A stretch of DNA of 64,000 nucleotides from Prevotella multiformis DSM 16608 (GCF_000191065.1 NZ_GL872283.1:1360497-1424496), one strand, 5' to 3'; counted from the stretch's first letter, positions 18,407 to 27,181 are shown. The notes: a model not told the origin generated them from the letters alone. Made by a program: numbers and translations.

Positions 18407-18475
18407 GGTGTAACGATACGCCCGGCAATATGAACTCGTTTCTGAAAGACCGTGTCTCCTCCCGATGAGACTGAA

Positions 18476-19000
18476 ATGACCCGCCTGCTGGCGAGTCCCG
18501 GAGAACGGAAGAAAGTCTTTCCCATAATCGTCAGTCAGTACAGCCGGTCGCTGTACTGGAAGATCCGCAGCATTGTCCTGACACATGACGATGCCGATGA
18601 TGTATTGCAGAACACGTTTCTCAAGGCATGGAAGAGCCTGCCGTCCTTCGAGGGGAAATCCAGACTGTCCACGTGGCTGTACAGGATAGCCGTCAACGAG
18701 TCGCTCGATTTCCTGCGTCATGAGAGGACGGCGGTACTTGCGAGTGCAGATGCCGACCTGTCCGTCGCCAACCGCCTCCTTGCCGATACGTATTTCGACG
18801 GCGACAGAAGCCAGGCCCTGCTGCAGGAAGCGATTGCCGGCCTGCCGGATGTACAGCGCACGGTCTTCACACTGAGGTATTATGACGAGATGAAATATTC
18901 GGAGATAAGCGAAGTGCTGGGAACGAGCGAAGGGGCGTTGAAAGCTTCCTACCATATAGCCGTACAGAAAATCACAGACTACGTGAAACGACATGGGTAA
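18476..19000 (+). CDS. ECF-type RNA polymerase sigma factor
   Basis: Sigma-70 family, ECF subgroup. Region 2 contains DDADDVLQNTFLKAWKSLPSF and then STWLYRIAVNESLDFLR, with region 2.4 after it. Region 4 near the C-terminus (RTVFTLRYYDEMKYSEISE ... LGTSEGALKASYHIAVQKI) is the -35-binding helix-turn-helix. The start is placed at ATG 18476 (MTRLLASPGE). A GTG at 18452 would add eight residues, but the ATG gives the usual family N-terminus. The gene stands in a likely operon with a single-span membrane protein and a periplasmic protein, a common arrangement for envelope-responsive sigma factors. Its target promoters are unknown. Confidence 0.93.
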   Translation: MTRLLASPGERKKVFPIIVSQYSRSLYWKIRSIVLTHDDADDVLQNTFLKAWKSLPSFEGKSRLSTWLYRIAVNESLDFLRHERTAVLASADADLSVANRLLADTYFDGDRSQALLQEAIAGLPDVQRTVFTLRYYDEMKYSEISEVLGTSEGALKASYHIAVQKITDYVKRHG

Positions 19001-19072
19001 TCTTATGGCCCATGCGGATTAAACGATTCCGTTTTCCCCAAGTCTAACTTATATCTAAGAACATAAACTTCT

Positions 19073-19465
19073 ATGGATTCAGAACAGCGGCTACAAACGG
19101 ATGATGGGAACAGACGACCTTTCACCGTCCCGGAGGATTACTTCGACGGGCTTCCTTCTCGCATCATGGGACAACTGGCGACAGAAGAACAGAGAGGGAA
19201 GGAGAACGTCCCGGCCCCTCGTCGGATACGCATCCGGCGGCTGCGCCCATGGGCGGTAGCGGCAATGACAGCCGGGGTGGTGCTGGTAGGCTTCCTTTCC
19301 TATTCGATGTTCTCCACACCGCAAGGACACAATAGGCAGGAGCCGGACATCAGGACGGCGACTTCCGTCAGCGGGACGGATGCGTCCGGGGACGGCTTCG
19401 ACGCAGCTGCTGATTATATCATGATGGACGAAGACGACATGTATGCCTACATGGCGGATGATTAG
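19073..19465 (+). CDS. Single-span membrane protein behind the sigma factor (possible anti-sigma factor)
   Basis: A 130-residue protein with a soluble N-terminal part of about 60 residues, including a VPEDYFDGLPSRIM motif common in Bacteroidales proteins of this position. A basic stretch (RRIRIRRLRP) is followed by one membrane helix (WAVAAMTAGVVLVGFLSYSM, about residues 62-81) and an acidic C-terminus ending in DDMYAYMADD. Topology, size and place after the ECF sigma gene suggest an anti-sigma or sigma-associated factor, but no zinc-binding anti-sigma motif (HxxxCxxC) is present, so this is inference. Its end is 26 bp before the next gene. Confidence 0.75.
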   Translation: MDSEQRLQTDDGNRRPFTVPEDYFDGLPSRIMGQLATEEQRGKENVPAPRRIRIRRLRPWAVAAMTAGVVLVGFLSYSMFSTPQGHNRQEPDIRTATSVSGTDASGDGFDAAADYIMMDEDDMYAYMADD

Positions 19466-19490
19466 CAAACGGTGTCACATAATAAGGAAT

Positions 19491-19925
19491 ATGAAATACA
19501 GAAGAATTGTCCTGGCAGTCTGCGCCCTTCTCTCCTTTGTCCAGATGACCGCACAGAGGAGGTTTGACCCTGACAGATTCAAGGCGGAACTGCACCGGTT
19601 CATCAAGGCGGAAGTGAGACTGAACAGGCAGGAGACGGCACGCCTCTTTCCCATCTATGACGAGATGATGGCAAAGCAGCGACCGGTCTTCGACCGCCTG
19701 CGAAGCCTTCACAAGGCGAAGCCGGCATCCGACAGAGAAGCCCGGGAAATGATTAAAAAGGCCGACGGACTTGAAATACAGCTCAGACAGGTGGAACAGC
19801 GTTACCATCAGGAAATGCTGAAAGTCATCCCCGGCAGGAAGCTGCTGGAGGTGCTGGAAGCCGAACGGAAATTCCACCGGCAGACATTCCGCAGGATGGC
19901 GGAGGAAGGCAGAGCAAAAAAGTAA
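19491..19925 (+). CDS. Periplasmic helical protein, Spy/CpxP-like in character
   Basis: The start is set at ATG 19491, where a signal peptide begins (KYRRIVLAVCALLSFVQMTA, then Q). The in-frame extension to 19443 is not signal-like and overlaps the previous gene. The mature part of about 125 residues is almost all charged helix with many Arg, Lys and Glu, including FKAELHRFIKAEVRLNRQE and LFPIYDEMMAKQRPVFDRL. The pattern resembles periplasmic Spy/CpxP-type proteins with a late-helical LTxxQ-like region, but the exact motif is not visible. It is the third gene after the CTD-only protein and sigma factor in a plausible envelope-stress operon. Confidence 0.75.
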   Translation: MKYRRIVLAVCALLSFVQMTAQRRFDPDRFKAELHRFIKAEVRLNRQETARLFPIYDEMMAKQRPVFDRLRSLHKAKPASDREAREMIKKADGLEIQLRQVEQRYHQEMLKVIPGRKLLEVLEAERKFHRQTFRRMAEEGRAKK

Positions 19926-20081
19926 AAGGGGAAAAGGTGTAAAGTAGAAAACAGGAAGATAAAAAGAAGAAGGAAGCAGAAGATAGATACCCCAGACAGG
20001 ATGCGGGACCGAACAGAATGACGGCGTACCTTTCTACCACTTCCCCTTCTCCGGCTTTCTCTAAAAAAAACTACAGAACAA

Positions 20082-21599
20082 ATGAGAACCATTCATTCTC
20101 TCTTGAGATTATTGATCGCCACCGTACTCTTCATCAGTGCGGGCAATACTGTCTACGGCAAAAGCCTGCCTAAGAAACGGGAATTTCGCGGTGCATGGAT
20201 TCAATGCGTGAACGGACAGTTCCAAGGCATCGGCACACAGGAAATGCAACGTACACTGCGGTACCAGCTGGACGAACTGCAGAAAGACGGTGTGAATGCC
20301 ATTATCTTCCAGGTTCGTGCAGAGTGTGACGCACTCTATCCGAGCAAATACGAGCCATGGAGCAAGTTCCTTACAGGACGGCAGGGCATGCCGCCTTCTC
20401 CTTACTGGGATCCGTTACAATGGATGATAGACGAGTGCCACAAACGAGGTATGGAGCTCCATGCCTGGATCAATCCCTATCGTGCCAAGACGAAGACGAC
20501 CAGCCAGCTGGCTTCAAACCACATTGCGGTCACCCATCCCGAGCGCATCTTCTCCTACGACGGACTTTATATCCTCAACCCTGCCTTGCCGGAGAACCGC
20601 GATTACATCTGCAAGGTGGTGGACGACCTTGTCAGCCGGTATGACATCGACGGACTTCACATCGATGACTACTTCTATCCCTACCCGGCGGCAGGACAAT
20701 CCCTCCCGGACCAGTCCGACTATCTGCGTGACCGGCGTGGATTTACCAATGTGAAGGACTGGCGGCGTGACAATGTAGACCTTTTCATCAAGCAGCTGGG
20801 CGAATCGATACACCGGCGGAAGCCGTGGGTGAAGTTCGGTGTGTCGCCGTTCGGCATCTACCGCAACCAGAAGAGTGATCCGAGGAACGGCAGCCGGACA
20901 AACGGCCTTCAGAATTATGACGACCTTTATGCCGATGTGCTCAAATGGGTGAACAACGGCTGGATAGACTATTGCGTACCACAGATCTATTGGGAAATCG
21001 GCAATCGTGCCGCCGATTACCGGGAACTTATCGGCTGGTGGAACCGCCATGCAGGCAACCGGCCGCTGTTCATCGGGGAGGATGTCCTTCGCACTGTCAA
21101 ATATGCCGACCCGCAGAATCCCGCTTCCCATCAGCTCCCTGCCAAGCACCGGCTGCACCGGCAGTCGGCGAATGTACAGGGCACCGTCCTGTGGTATGCG
21201 AAAGCAGCAGTAGACAACCCCGGCAACTACGGTACACTTCTGCGAACAGACTACTGGCGCTATCCGGCCCTGCAGCCGCTTATGCCTTTCATCGACGATG
21301 ATGCGCCGGGGAAACCGAAGAAGGTGAAGGCGAAGCGGGAGCATGACGGATATTACCTTACATGGAAAGCACCGAAAGGGAAAGACTGGAAAGACGAAGC
21401 CCACCGCTATGTCGTCTACCGCTTCCTGCCCGGTGAGCCGATCAACACGGACGATCCGTCCAAGATTGTCGGTATGCCGTATGACAACAGGCTCCGGCTC
21501 AACTACAAGGAGGGAAAGGACAAATACACATATGTGGTTACCGCACTCGACCGAATGAGCAATGAGAGTGCCGGAAAGAAGAAAAAGGTGAAGCTGTAG
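20082..21599 (+). CDS. GH10-like (GHL10/DUF187) glycosidase with Fn3-like C-terminal domain
   Basis: Exported protein with a signal peptide MRTIHSLLRLLIATVLFISA. The catalytic region (about 30-370) is a TIM barrel of the GHL10 family: FRGAWIQCVNGQFQG, DGVNAIIFQVRAECDALYPS, GMELHAWINPYRAKT, DIDGLHIDDYFYP and VKFGVSPFGIYRN. The HIDDYFYP motif and preceding strands are the family hallmark. Residues ~400-505 form an Fn3-like module (KVKAKREHDGYYLTWKAP ... YVVTALDRMSNES). The substrate is unknown; related proteins act on cell-wall or host glycans. It ends in a hairpin terminator that overlaps the stop codon. A spacer of 156 bp separates it from the sigma operon. Confidence 0.92.
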   Translation: MRTIHSLLRLLIATVLFISAGNTVYGKSLPKKREFRGAWIQCVNGQFQGIGTQEMQRTLRYQLDELQKDGVNAIIFQVRAECDALYPSKYEPWSKFLTGRQGMPPSPYWDPLQWMIDECHKRGMELHAWINPYRAKTKTTSQLASNHIAVTHPERIFSYDGLYILNPALPENRDYICKVVDDLVSRYDIDGLHIDDYFYPYPAAGQSLPDQSDYLRDRRGFTNVKDWRRDNVDLFIKQLGESIHRRKPWVKFGVSPFGIYRNQKSDPRNGSRTNGLQNYDDLYADVLKWVNNGWIDYCVPQIYWEIGNRAADYRELIGWWNRHAGNRPLFIGEDVLRTVKYADPQNPASHQLPAKHRLHRQSANVQGTVLWYAKAAVDNPGNYGTLLRTDYWRYPALQPLMPFIDDDAPGKPKKVKAKREHDGYYLTWKAPKGKDWKDEAHRYVVYRFLPGEPINTDDPSKIVGMPYDNRLRLNYKEGKDKYTYVVTALDRMSNESAGKKKKVKL

Positions 21600-21613
21600 G
21601 CTTCACCTTTTTT
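21582..21613 (+). terminator. Rho-independent terminator of the glycosidase gene
   Basis: The 12-bp stem AAAAAGGTGAAG / CTTCACCTTTTT (21582-21593 with 21601-21612) includes the stop codon in or near its loop and ends in a T-run. Confidence 0.85.
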
Positions 21614-21856
21614 ATTGCTCAATTCCCGACCGGCCGTCACAGCAGTTGACGGCTCATTCCCCGGCCGTCTGTTATAGGAGAACAGAACGTCACCTCTGCC
21701 GGAATACGCATATTGCCAACAAGCCAATGACGGCTATTCCTGCAAACCGTCTGAACACATTTGCAGAGATATCCGTATTGAAAACCAGTAGAGGACACCT
21801 ATTCCACAAGACCGCTGATGGCCTTCTTCACCACAAGCAGTCTTCACAAAACACCA

Positions 21857-21883
21857 TAAAAAAGCCTTGGCATATACCAAGGC
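21857..21883 (-). terminator. Terminator of the tRNA-Asp transcript
   Basis: The minus-strand stem GCCTTGG / CCAAGGC (21864-21870 with 21877-21883) is followed by seven T residues on the minus strand (21857-21863). Confidence 0.85.
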
Positions 21884-21888
21884 TCAAG

Positions 21889-21962
21889 CGGTGTGTACGA
21901 GATTCGAACTCGTGACCTCCTGCGTGACAGGCAGGCATTCTAACCAACTGAACTAACACACC
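21889..21962 (-). tRNA. tRNA-Asp (GTC), copy 1 (distal)
   Basis: The minus-strand cloverleaf has acceptor GGTGTGT pairing with ACACACC, anticodon loop CTGTCAC (GTC), T loop GTTCGAATC and discriminator G. The 74-nt gene is identical to the copy 97 bp upstream and lacks an encoded CCA. Confidence 0.96.
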
Positions 21963-21985
21963 CTGCATTACGGATAAAGGTTCGG

Positions 21986-22059
21986 CGGTGTGTACGAGAT
22001 TCGAACTCGTGACCTCCTGCGTGACAGGCAGGCATTCTAACCAACTGAACTAACACACC
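21986..22059 (-). tRNA. tRNA-Asp (GTC), copy 2 (promoter-proximal)
   Basis: Identical in sequence to the tRNA-Asp at 21889-21962, with a 23-bp spacer between them. Both are read from the promoter at 22102-22133 and end at the terminator at 21857. Confidence 0.96.
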
Positions 22060-22101
22060 AGATAAACAGGTGGACTGCACCCCTTTTCCGTTTTGCGAGT
22101 G

Positions 22102-22133
22102 CAAAGGTAACAATAAATTTCTATACCGCCAAA
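22102..22133 (-). promoter_or_regulatory. Promoter of the tRNA-Asp pair
   Basis: TTTG (22130-22133) and TACCTTTG (22102-22109) on the minus strand are 20 bp apart, a good Bacteroidetes promoter. The -7 box is 43 bp before the first tRNA. Confidence 0.8.
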
Positions 22134-22148
22134 AATTAGATACGCTTT

Positions 22149-22667
22149 TTAAACAAAAAATTGCATCACTCGCGCATCCTGATAGTGCCCGTCACAATAG
22201 ATCCATTCCTTCAATACACTGTCCCCTATGAAGCCCAGTGAAGCGAGACAGCGTTGTGAAACTTCATTGCTGACGCTTACCACAGCATAAATCTGTCTTA
22301 GATGCAGCACTTTGCGGGCATATTCTATCAGACTGCTTATGGCAGCCTGCGCATACCCTCGCCGGCGGAAACGTTTCATGATGATGATGCCCAGTTCAGC
22401 CCGCTGATGCTTGGGGTCGAAGTCGACAAGGTCGATCACCCCCACTACCTCGTGCGCCAGGTTCTCAATCATCATACGTATCTGACCGTCCATATAGATG
22501 TCGTTCTTTGCATCCGCAATGTAGTTATGCAGCGCATAGCGGCTGTAAGGGACATTCGTCGAGGCTATGTTCCACAGACTGCGGTCGTTCTCGATATGAT
22601 ACAGCATATCAAGGTCTTCAGGCTCCATGGCCCGCAGGATGACACCTGCTTCCTGTTTTCTTTCCAT
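22149..22667 (-). CDS. GNAT family N-acetyltransferase
   Basis: Acetyl-CoA-dependent acyltransferase of the RimJ/RimL-SpeG-like branch, 172 residues. It opens with VILRAMEPEDLDMLYHIEND, has VVGVIDLVDFDP and LGIIIMKRFRRRGYAQAAISSLIEYA, where RRRGYAQ is the Q/RxxGxG/A acetyl-CoA pyrophosphate-binding motif. The Asn/Ser-rich VSVSNEVSQRCLASLGF region is the motif B end. The substrate cannot be inferred. It is the last of four minus-strand genes (recR, membrane protein, glycosyltransferase, GNAT) and starts 1 bp after the upstream stop, so it is likely translationally coupled. Confidence 0.92.
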   Translation of the reverse strand: MERKQEAGVILRAMEPEDLDMLYHIENDRSLWNIASTNVPYSRYALHNYIADAKNDIYMDGQIRMMIENLAHEVVGVIDLVDFDPKHQRAELGIIIMKRFRRRGYAQAAISSLIEYARKVLHLRQIYAVVSVSNEVSQRCLASLGFIGDSVLKEWIYCDGHYQDARVMQFFV

Positions 22668-22668
22668 T

Positions 22669-23874
22669 TCACGTTCCTCCTATTACTTCGTTCATGGTTA
22701 TGATGCAGTTTTCACGTACATGATAGAATCCGATGTGGACATTGTCAGACGGATGCTGGGAAAAGGCCTGCAAGACGTCCTGACAGCTGAACAGTCCGGC
22801 ATCATACACGATGCACACCGGCCTGTCCTGCCCCTGCTGCGCCTCAGCCAGACCGGCGTGGAGGGTTGTCAGGACTTCCCTGCCCGCCTGACGGTACTCG
22901 CCCGACAGTGCGTTGTCGGCCGCAAGCTGCCTGCAGCACCTTACCATCTGCTCTCCTCCCACGAATATATAATATGGATAAGCAGCTGCGGCGCTGTTCC
23001 GGAATCCCATCTTCCGGCGGACAACATCGAGGGTCGCCTTTGCCAGCGAGCCGAATGCTGTCACGTAAATGGCCGCCCTGACGGGCAACCGCCACAGGAC
23101 ATTCATTCCACCGTAATGCTTACGGAAAAAAACAAGCATGGCATCGTAGAAGACGTGTACGTACCGGAAGCTGGACTTCTGGGTGCTTTCTCCCTTGTAA
23201 TGCAGAATCTGCACCGGGAGATACCAGTTCTCATAACCGGCCTTCAGCAGTCTGTAGCTCAGGTCAATATCCTCACCATACATGAAGAAGTCTTCATCCA
23301 GCAGTCCCACCTGCTCCAAGGCAGACCTCCGCAGAAAGCAATAAGCCCCGCTGACCACCTCTATCCGTCCCGGCACATCCCACGAGAGACCGCCCATATA
23401 ATAGTGTGCGAAGATCTCATGGTGGGGAAACCGCCGGCAGAGCCCCATCATCTTGTAGAAGGCGACCAGAGGCGACGGCAGGCCGCGACGGCTCTCCAAC
23501 GCCCTGCGTCCCCGGTCGTCGAGCATCTGCACGCCGTGCGCTCCGGCCGAAGGATGACCGTCCATGAAGGCGACGGACGACCGTATCACCTCCTCTCCTA
23601 CGACCGTATCAGGATTCAGCAGCAACACATATTCACCCGTACACTGACGAAGGGCAATGTTGTTGCCTCTCGAGAAGCCCAGATTATGCGAGCTGGCGAT
23701 GAAATGGACACCGGGAAAACGGCTGCGGAGATAAGGCACGGAACCATCACGGGAATGGTTGTCTACGACGAACACCTCAGCCTCAATCCCCTCCAGTGCC
23801 TTGTAAAGACTGTGCAGGCACTGTGCAAGATAGTACTTGACGTTGTAATTTACGATGACTACACTCAGCTTCAT
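22669..23874 (-). CDS. Family 2 glycosyltransferase, WbbL-like (rhamnosyltransferase-type)
   Basis: Cytoplasmic GT2 enzyme similar to dTDP-rhamnosyl or related transferases. The start is moved to ATG 23874 (MKLSVVIVNYNVKYYL), because the longer frame adds 11 residues before the first GT-A strand and overlaps the upstream gene by more than 4 bp. Motifs: VFVVDNHSRDGS, NLGFSRGNNIALRQCTGEYV and LLLNPDTVV, whose NPD acids replace the usual DXD. SGAYCFLRRSALEQVGLLDEDFFMYGEDID is the acceptor-side ED motif region. A C-terminal ~100-residue membrane-associated part includes KHYGGMNVLWRLPVRAAIYV. ATGA overlap with the upstream membrane protein gene indicates coupling. Confidence 0.92.
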   Translation of the reverse strand: MKLSVVIVNYNVKYYLAQCLHSLYKALEGIEAEVFVVDNHSRDGSVPYLRSRFPGVHFIASSHNLGFSRGNNIALRQCTGEYVLLLNPDTVVGEEVIRSSVAFMDGHPSAGAHGVQMLDDRGRRALESRRGLPSPLVAFYKMMGLCRRFPHHEIFAHYYMGGLSWDVPGRIEVVSGAYCFLRRSALEQVGLLDEDFFMYGEDIDLSYRLLKAGYENWYLPVQILHYKGESTQKSSFRYVHVFYDAMLVFFRKHYGGMNVLWRLPVRAAIYVTAFGSLAKATLDVVRRKMGFRNSAAAAYPYYIFVGGEQMVRCCRQLAADNALSGEYRQAGREVLTTLHAGLAEAQQGQDRPVCIVYDAGLFSCQDVLQAFSQHPSDNVHIGFYHVRENCIITMNEVIGGT

Positions 23875-24329
23875 TCGTTCCCTTCCACCGGTTGATCCAA
23901 ACGGCACTCATGCTGACAGCGTTTCTTCCCTGGGTAGACAAAGAACAGGCTCAATGCAAGGATGACGGCAAGATAGAAAAACCCTGTAATGTCTCCGAAG
24001 GCATAATAAAAGAACAGGTTGAGCACCATCGGTACACAAAGCATCATCAGCCGGACGCTCCCCCAGAAGAGCAGGTGCCGGAAGCCATGACGTTCATCTC
24101 CCGACAAAGCATCCTTCACGGAACTGATTCTGAACAGGAAGAGTGCCAGCGGAATCGTGACAAGCGTTAGAAACTGCATCAGGAACTGCAGGACGACCAC
24201 CGTCCCGCCGCCGGCATCCGCCCAGCCGCCGGGCAGGAGAAGTTCCGACTCGTACACCGCCACCAGCAGCAGTGCCAGCAGGCAGGAACCGGCCAATTCC
24301 GAAAGAAGTATTTTCCTTGTTCTTTCCAT
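23871..24329 (-). CDS. Four-helix membrane protein of unknown function
   Basis: A 152-residue protein with about four hydrophobic segments: LLSELAGSCLLALLLVAVY, VVVLQFLMQFLTLVTIPLAL, LLFWGSVRLMMLCVPMVLNL and FFYLAVILALSLFFVY. It ends in a short charged tail with two Cys. I do not recognise a named family. It sits between recR (8-bp gap) and a glycosyltransferase (4-bp ATGA overlap), a gene order I believe is common in Bacteroidales. A role tied to the glycosyltransferase is only inference. Confidence 0.8.
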   Translation of the reverse strand: MERTRKILLSELAGSCLLALLLVAVYESELLLPGGWADAGGGTVVVLQFLMQFLTLVTIPLALFLFRISSVKDALSGDERHGFRHLLFWGSVRLMMLCVPMVLNLFFYYAFGDITGFFYLAVILALSLFFVYPGKKRCQHECRLDQPVEGNE

Positions 24330-24337
24330 TGTCGTGA

Positions 24338-24946
24338 TTAAGTTTCAAAAGGTGTGCGGTTCAGAATGCTTCTGCCCAGCGTCACCTCGTCCGTATATTC
24401 AAGTTCGTCGCCGACGGATATGCCCCGGGCGATAACCGACAGCTTCACGTCCTTCCCCTTCAGCTTTCTCGAGATATAGAAGTTGGTGGTATCGCCTTCC
24501 ATCGTACTGGACAGGGCAAGGATGATCTCCCTCACACCGCCTTTCTCCACACGCTTCACAAGCGATTCGATCTCGAGGTCGTGCGGCCCGATGCCGTCCA
24601 GGGGCGAGATGACTCCCCCCAGCACATGATAAAGTCCGTGAAACTGCTGCGTGTTCTCTATCGCCATCACATCCTGCACGTTCTCTACCACGCAGACCAG
24701 CGAAGCGTCCCTCCGCGGATCGGCACAGATAGAACACAGATCGGAGTCGGAAATGTTATGGCACACCTTACAGTATTTCACATCGTGCTTCACGTGCGAG
24801 ATGGCATCGGCAAAGCCATCCACCTCATCATCCGACTGGCGGAGCAGATGCAGTACAAGGCGCAGGGCCGTCTTCCGCCCTACCCCCGGCAAACAGGAGA
24901 AAGCCTCGACAGCCCGTTCCAGAAGTTGGGAAGGATATTGCTGCAT
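24338..24946 (-). CDS. recR: Recombination mediator RecR
   Basis: DNA repair protein that with RecF/RecO loads RecA on gapped DNA. The N-terminal helix-hairpin-helix (about residues 10-50) contains [20 protein letters not shown]. The four-cysteine zinc finger is [19 protein letters not shown] (about 57-75). The Toprim domain ([14 protein letters not shown], then [13 protein letters not shown] and the [11 protein letters not shown] region) and the C-terminal Walker B-like [17 protein letters not shown] complete it. At 202 residues it has the standard length. It is first in the minus-strand operon with the membrane protein, glycosyltransferase and GNAT. Confidence 0.97.
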   Translation of the reverse strand: MQQYPSQLLERAVEAFSCLPGVGRKTALRLVLHLLRQSDDEVDGFADAISHVKHDVKYCKVCHNISDSDLCSICADPRRDASLVCVVENVQDVMAIENTQQFHGLYHVLGGVISPLDGIGPHDLEIESLVKRVEKGGVREIILALSSTMEGDTTNFYISRKLKGKDVKLSVIARGISVGDELEYTDEVTLGRSILNRTPFET

Positions 24947-25062
24947 GGATATAATCTTGCGGAAAAGAGACCGGAGACAGGAGAAGAAAGGATGAGAAGC
25001 GGCCGGGAAGCCCCTGCCTGATACGGCCCCCCTTCTATTCTCTGTCGCCGTCTTCCCGCTTG

Positions 25063-25557
25063 TCAGTCATCGAAAAGATAGATTCCCAGTCCTACTTTCA
25101 GACCCACCGTCGAATAGTCCGACTTCTTGAACGACTGGTCATAGTAGAGTGCCGGTTCGATCGTCACCGAACGGTTGATGAAGAAAGCATAACCGACCTC
25201 CGCACCCGGCATCAGGTCGTTGTAGCTGTGGTTGGCATGGAGAAGTTTCACGCCTGCACCGAGGTAAAGCCCGTTCTGCGTGATATAGTAACGGCCGCCG
25301 ACGCCCACGGTGATATGATCCGCAACTGTCTTGGAACCATCGTGTACGGCATCGAAAGAGGCAAGCACCATGATGTTGTCCCAGGGGAAGTAACCGGCCT
25401 TGCCTTCTATACCGACATTGAATCCGTCCTGACCGTTATAGTGCAGGTCAAGACCTGTAAGGGAAGCGCCTAAATAGCCTTTCCCCTCCTGGAACTGTGC
25501 AGAAGCACAGAGGCTTACCACCATTGCTGCAACCAGCAGCATACATCTTCTGAACAT
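25063..25557 (-). CDS. Small outer membrane beta-barrel protein
   Basis: A 164-residue exported protein with signal peptide [20 protein letters not shown] (then Q). The mature part alternates hydrophobic and polar residues in about eight strands, with aromatic strand ends such as [71 protein letters not shown] and [12 protein letters not shown]. This is the OmpX/OMP_b-brl layout. The function is unknown; related proteins are often porin-like or involved in envelope stability. It is monocistronic with its own promoter. Confidence 0.85.
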   Translation of the reverse strand: MFRRCMLLVAAMVVSLCASAQFQEGKGYLGASLTGLDLHYNGQDGFNVGIEGKAGYFPWDNIMVLASFDAVHDGSKTVADHITVGVGGRYYITQNGLYLGAGVKLLHANHSYNDLMPGAEVGYAFFINRSVTIEPALYYDQSFKKSDYSTVGLKVGLGIYLFDD

Positions 25558-26056
25558 AATATTATCTGAAATAAATGAATACTAAGGATTGACAGACTGC
25601 ACCACGGGGGCATGTCAACATTTTCAGACAAAGGTAAAGATAAAATTTGGATTGAGAAAGCAAAAGGACGGGCTTTGTAATTTATTAAGAAATCAGCGGG
25701 CGCAGGCATGAAACCCTGTACATCATCTCCATTGGACAGGGCACTCCCCATCGGTTCCGGCAAAGGAAAGCCCCCATGCCCTCCGGCAGGTCACGTCAGC
25801 TTTCGGCAGCACGGCATGTCCTTCACGGCAGACCGCCCATGGAACGGCACTCAATGACAAGCCCGCACGCCCTCGGCGACGACCGCCGCAACCGCTCCCG
25901 CCCGACATCCTTTCGCAGCCATGAGAAAGAAGAAGGCCTGTCAACAGAAAATGGACGCACAATGCGTACGTCCATGATTTCATGCATTCCGGAAGGCACA
26001 CGTTCCATGTGCTCTCCTCTTCCGACGTACCGCCATGCGGACGGCAACGGAACGCG
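25558..26056. other. Intergenic between outer membrane protein and Lrp genes
   Basis: No gene is supported. It holds the outer membrane protein promoter (25629-25636). A short inverted repeat ATGGACG ... CGTCCAT lies at about 25951-25975, too loosely spaced to call a terminator. The remaining short open frames look random. Confidence 0.5.
25629..25636 (-). promoter_or_regulatory. Promoter -7 box of the outer membrane protein gene
   Basis: TACCTTTG on the minus strand, about 72 nt before the start codon at 25557. Confidence 0.6.
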
Positions 26057-26563
26057 CTACTCCTCCTCCTCGTCTTCTTCCAGGACGGAGTCTGCCACCT
26101 TCATGCCGTCAATAGGCAAGGCACGGTCGATGACGGCATTGTAAGAGATGGAACTCTCACTGCGCGACAGTCCGAGCGGCATCAGCTTGTCGTGGATAAT
26201 CGCCATCAGATGATGGTTGTTGTAAGCATACATCTTCAGGAAGAGGTCGTACTCGCCTGTCGTGTAATGGCATTCGACAACTTCCGGTATCCGCCGCAAA
26301 GCCTCTACCACATCATCGAATTTCTCCGGGTTCTTAAGATTTAAGCCGATAAATGCACAGGTTTCATAACCGATGCGCTCTGGGTCAATGATAAACTGCG
26401 AGCCTTTCAGGACTCCAAGGTTTGTAAGTTTCTGAATACGCTGATGAATTGCTGCGCCGCTGACGTTGCACGCACGTGCCACCTCAAGGAACGGGATACG
26501 GGCATCCTCGGCAATAAGGCGCAGAATCTTCTTGTCAAGATGATCTAAACTTCTATGTGCCAT
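26057..26563 (-). CDS. Lrp/AsnC family transcriptional regulator
   Basis: DNA-binding regulator of the leucine-responsive family. The start is set at ATG 26563 (MAHRSLDHLDKK), just after the -7 box at 26588-26595, leaving a short leader. Residues 8-55 form the HTH (LDKKILRLIAEDARIP, then VSGAAIHQRIQKLTNLGVL). The C-terminal ligand-binding RAM domain follows (ETCAFIGLNLKNPEKFDDVV, ECHYTTGEYDLFLKMYAY). The acidic tail DSVLEEDEEEE is unusual but common in Bacteroidales homologues. The ligand is probably an amino acid (family knowledge); targets are unknown. Confidence 0.93.
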   Translation of the reverse strand: MAHRSLDHLDKKILRLIAEDARIPFLEVARACNVSGAAIHQRIQKLTNLGVLKGSQFIIDPERIGYETCAFIGLNLKNPEKFDDVVEALRRIPEVVECHYTTGEYDLFLKMYAYNNHHLMAIIHDKLMPLGLSRSESSISYNAVIDRALPIDGMKVADSVLEEDEEEE

Positions 26564-26587
26564 TCTATACAATTGTAATATCGTCTA

Positions 26588-26618
26588 CAAAGGTACTAAA
26601 ATTCTTTTAATCAGCAAA
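26588..26618 (-). promoter_or_regulatory. Promoter of the Lrp gene
   Basis: TTTG (26615-26618) and TACCTTTG (26588-26595) on the minus strand, 19 bp apart, directly upstream of the ATG at 26563. Confidence 0.75.
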
Positions 26619-26704
26619 AGGCAATCCGCTTTTTTACAACAAATTACAACCCATTCCGATTATTTTGCTTACTTTTTGGTCTTCCGGCACATGGAAAGTC
26701 CGCC

Positions 26705-27181
26705 TCACTCCGTCTGCCCCTTCCTGTCCATGACCGCCGTGAAGTTGACATTCAGGACATTCGCCTCCCGCAGTGCCTGCTTCAGGTCCATGATGGTTCC
26801 CATGTCGACATGGCGGTCGGCCTTGATGCTCACACTGAGCTGCCGCCGCTGTTCAGGGGGGAGAGCCGCAGAGAGGCGGATCAGATAGTTCCTTATTTCG
26901 GGTATCGAAGTGAGGTGGTCGTTGAGCTGGACGACTGTCTCCTTTCCGTCTACCTGCCCGAGCCTGTTGACTGGACGGCCGATGTAGATGTACTGCACGC
27001 TCGACTTGTTGTACAGCCTTGAGAGCTCCGTCGCCGTCGGCACCTGATACTTCACATGTACCGTCGCCTTCCTCATGTGTACCACCAGCATGAAAAAAAA
27101 GAGGATCGAGAAGATCAGGTCGGGCAGTGAGGCCGTGTTCAATGCGGGAATATCGTGGTTTCTGTTCCGATAAAGTCTCAT
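26705..27181 (-). CDS. ExbD/TolR family biopolymer transport protein
   Basis: Inner-membrane ExbD subunit that couples proton flow from ExbB to TonB-dependent transport. The start is set at ATG 27181 (MRLYRNRNHDIPALNT), overlapping the upstream ExbD stop by 4 bp. The upstream frame extension is Arg-rich and lies inside that gene. Structure: basic N-terminus, one membrane helix (SLPDLIFSILFFFMLVVHM, with the essential Asp of the ExbD family in LPDLIF) and a periplasmic domain ending near FTAVMDRKGQ. The length of 158 residues is near normal. It is last in the ExbB-hyp-ExbD-ExbD operon. Confidence 0.9.
   Translation of the reverse strand: MRLYRNRNHDIPALNTASLPDLIFSILFFFMLVVHMRKATVHVKYQVPTATELSRLYNKSSVQYIYIGRPVNRLGQVDGKETVVQLNDHLTSIPEIRNYLIRLSAALPPEQRRQLSVSIKADRHVDMGTIMDLKQALREANVLNVNFTAVMDRKGQTE

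Noticed and set aside
22627..23895. 422-codon open frame opposite the WbbL-like glycosyltransferase
   Set aside because: Antisense shadow; the minus-strand frame carries the GT2 motifs.
25951..25975. Terminator or regulatory hairpin ATGGACG ... CGTCCAT
   Set aside because: The stem is only 7 bp with an 11-nt loop and no T-run; could easily be chance.
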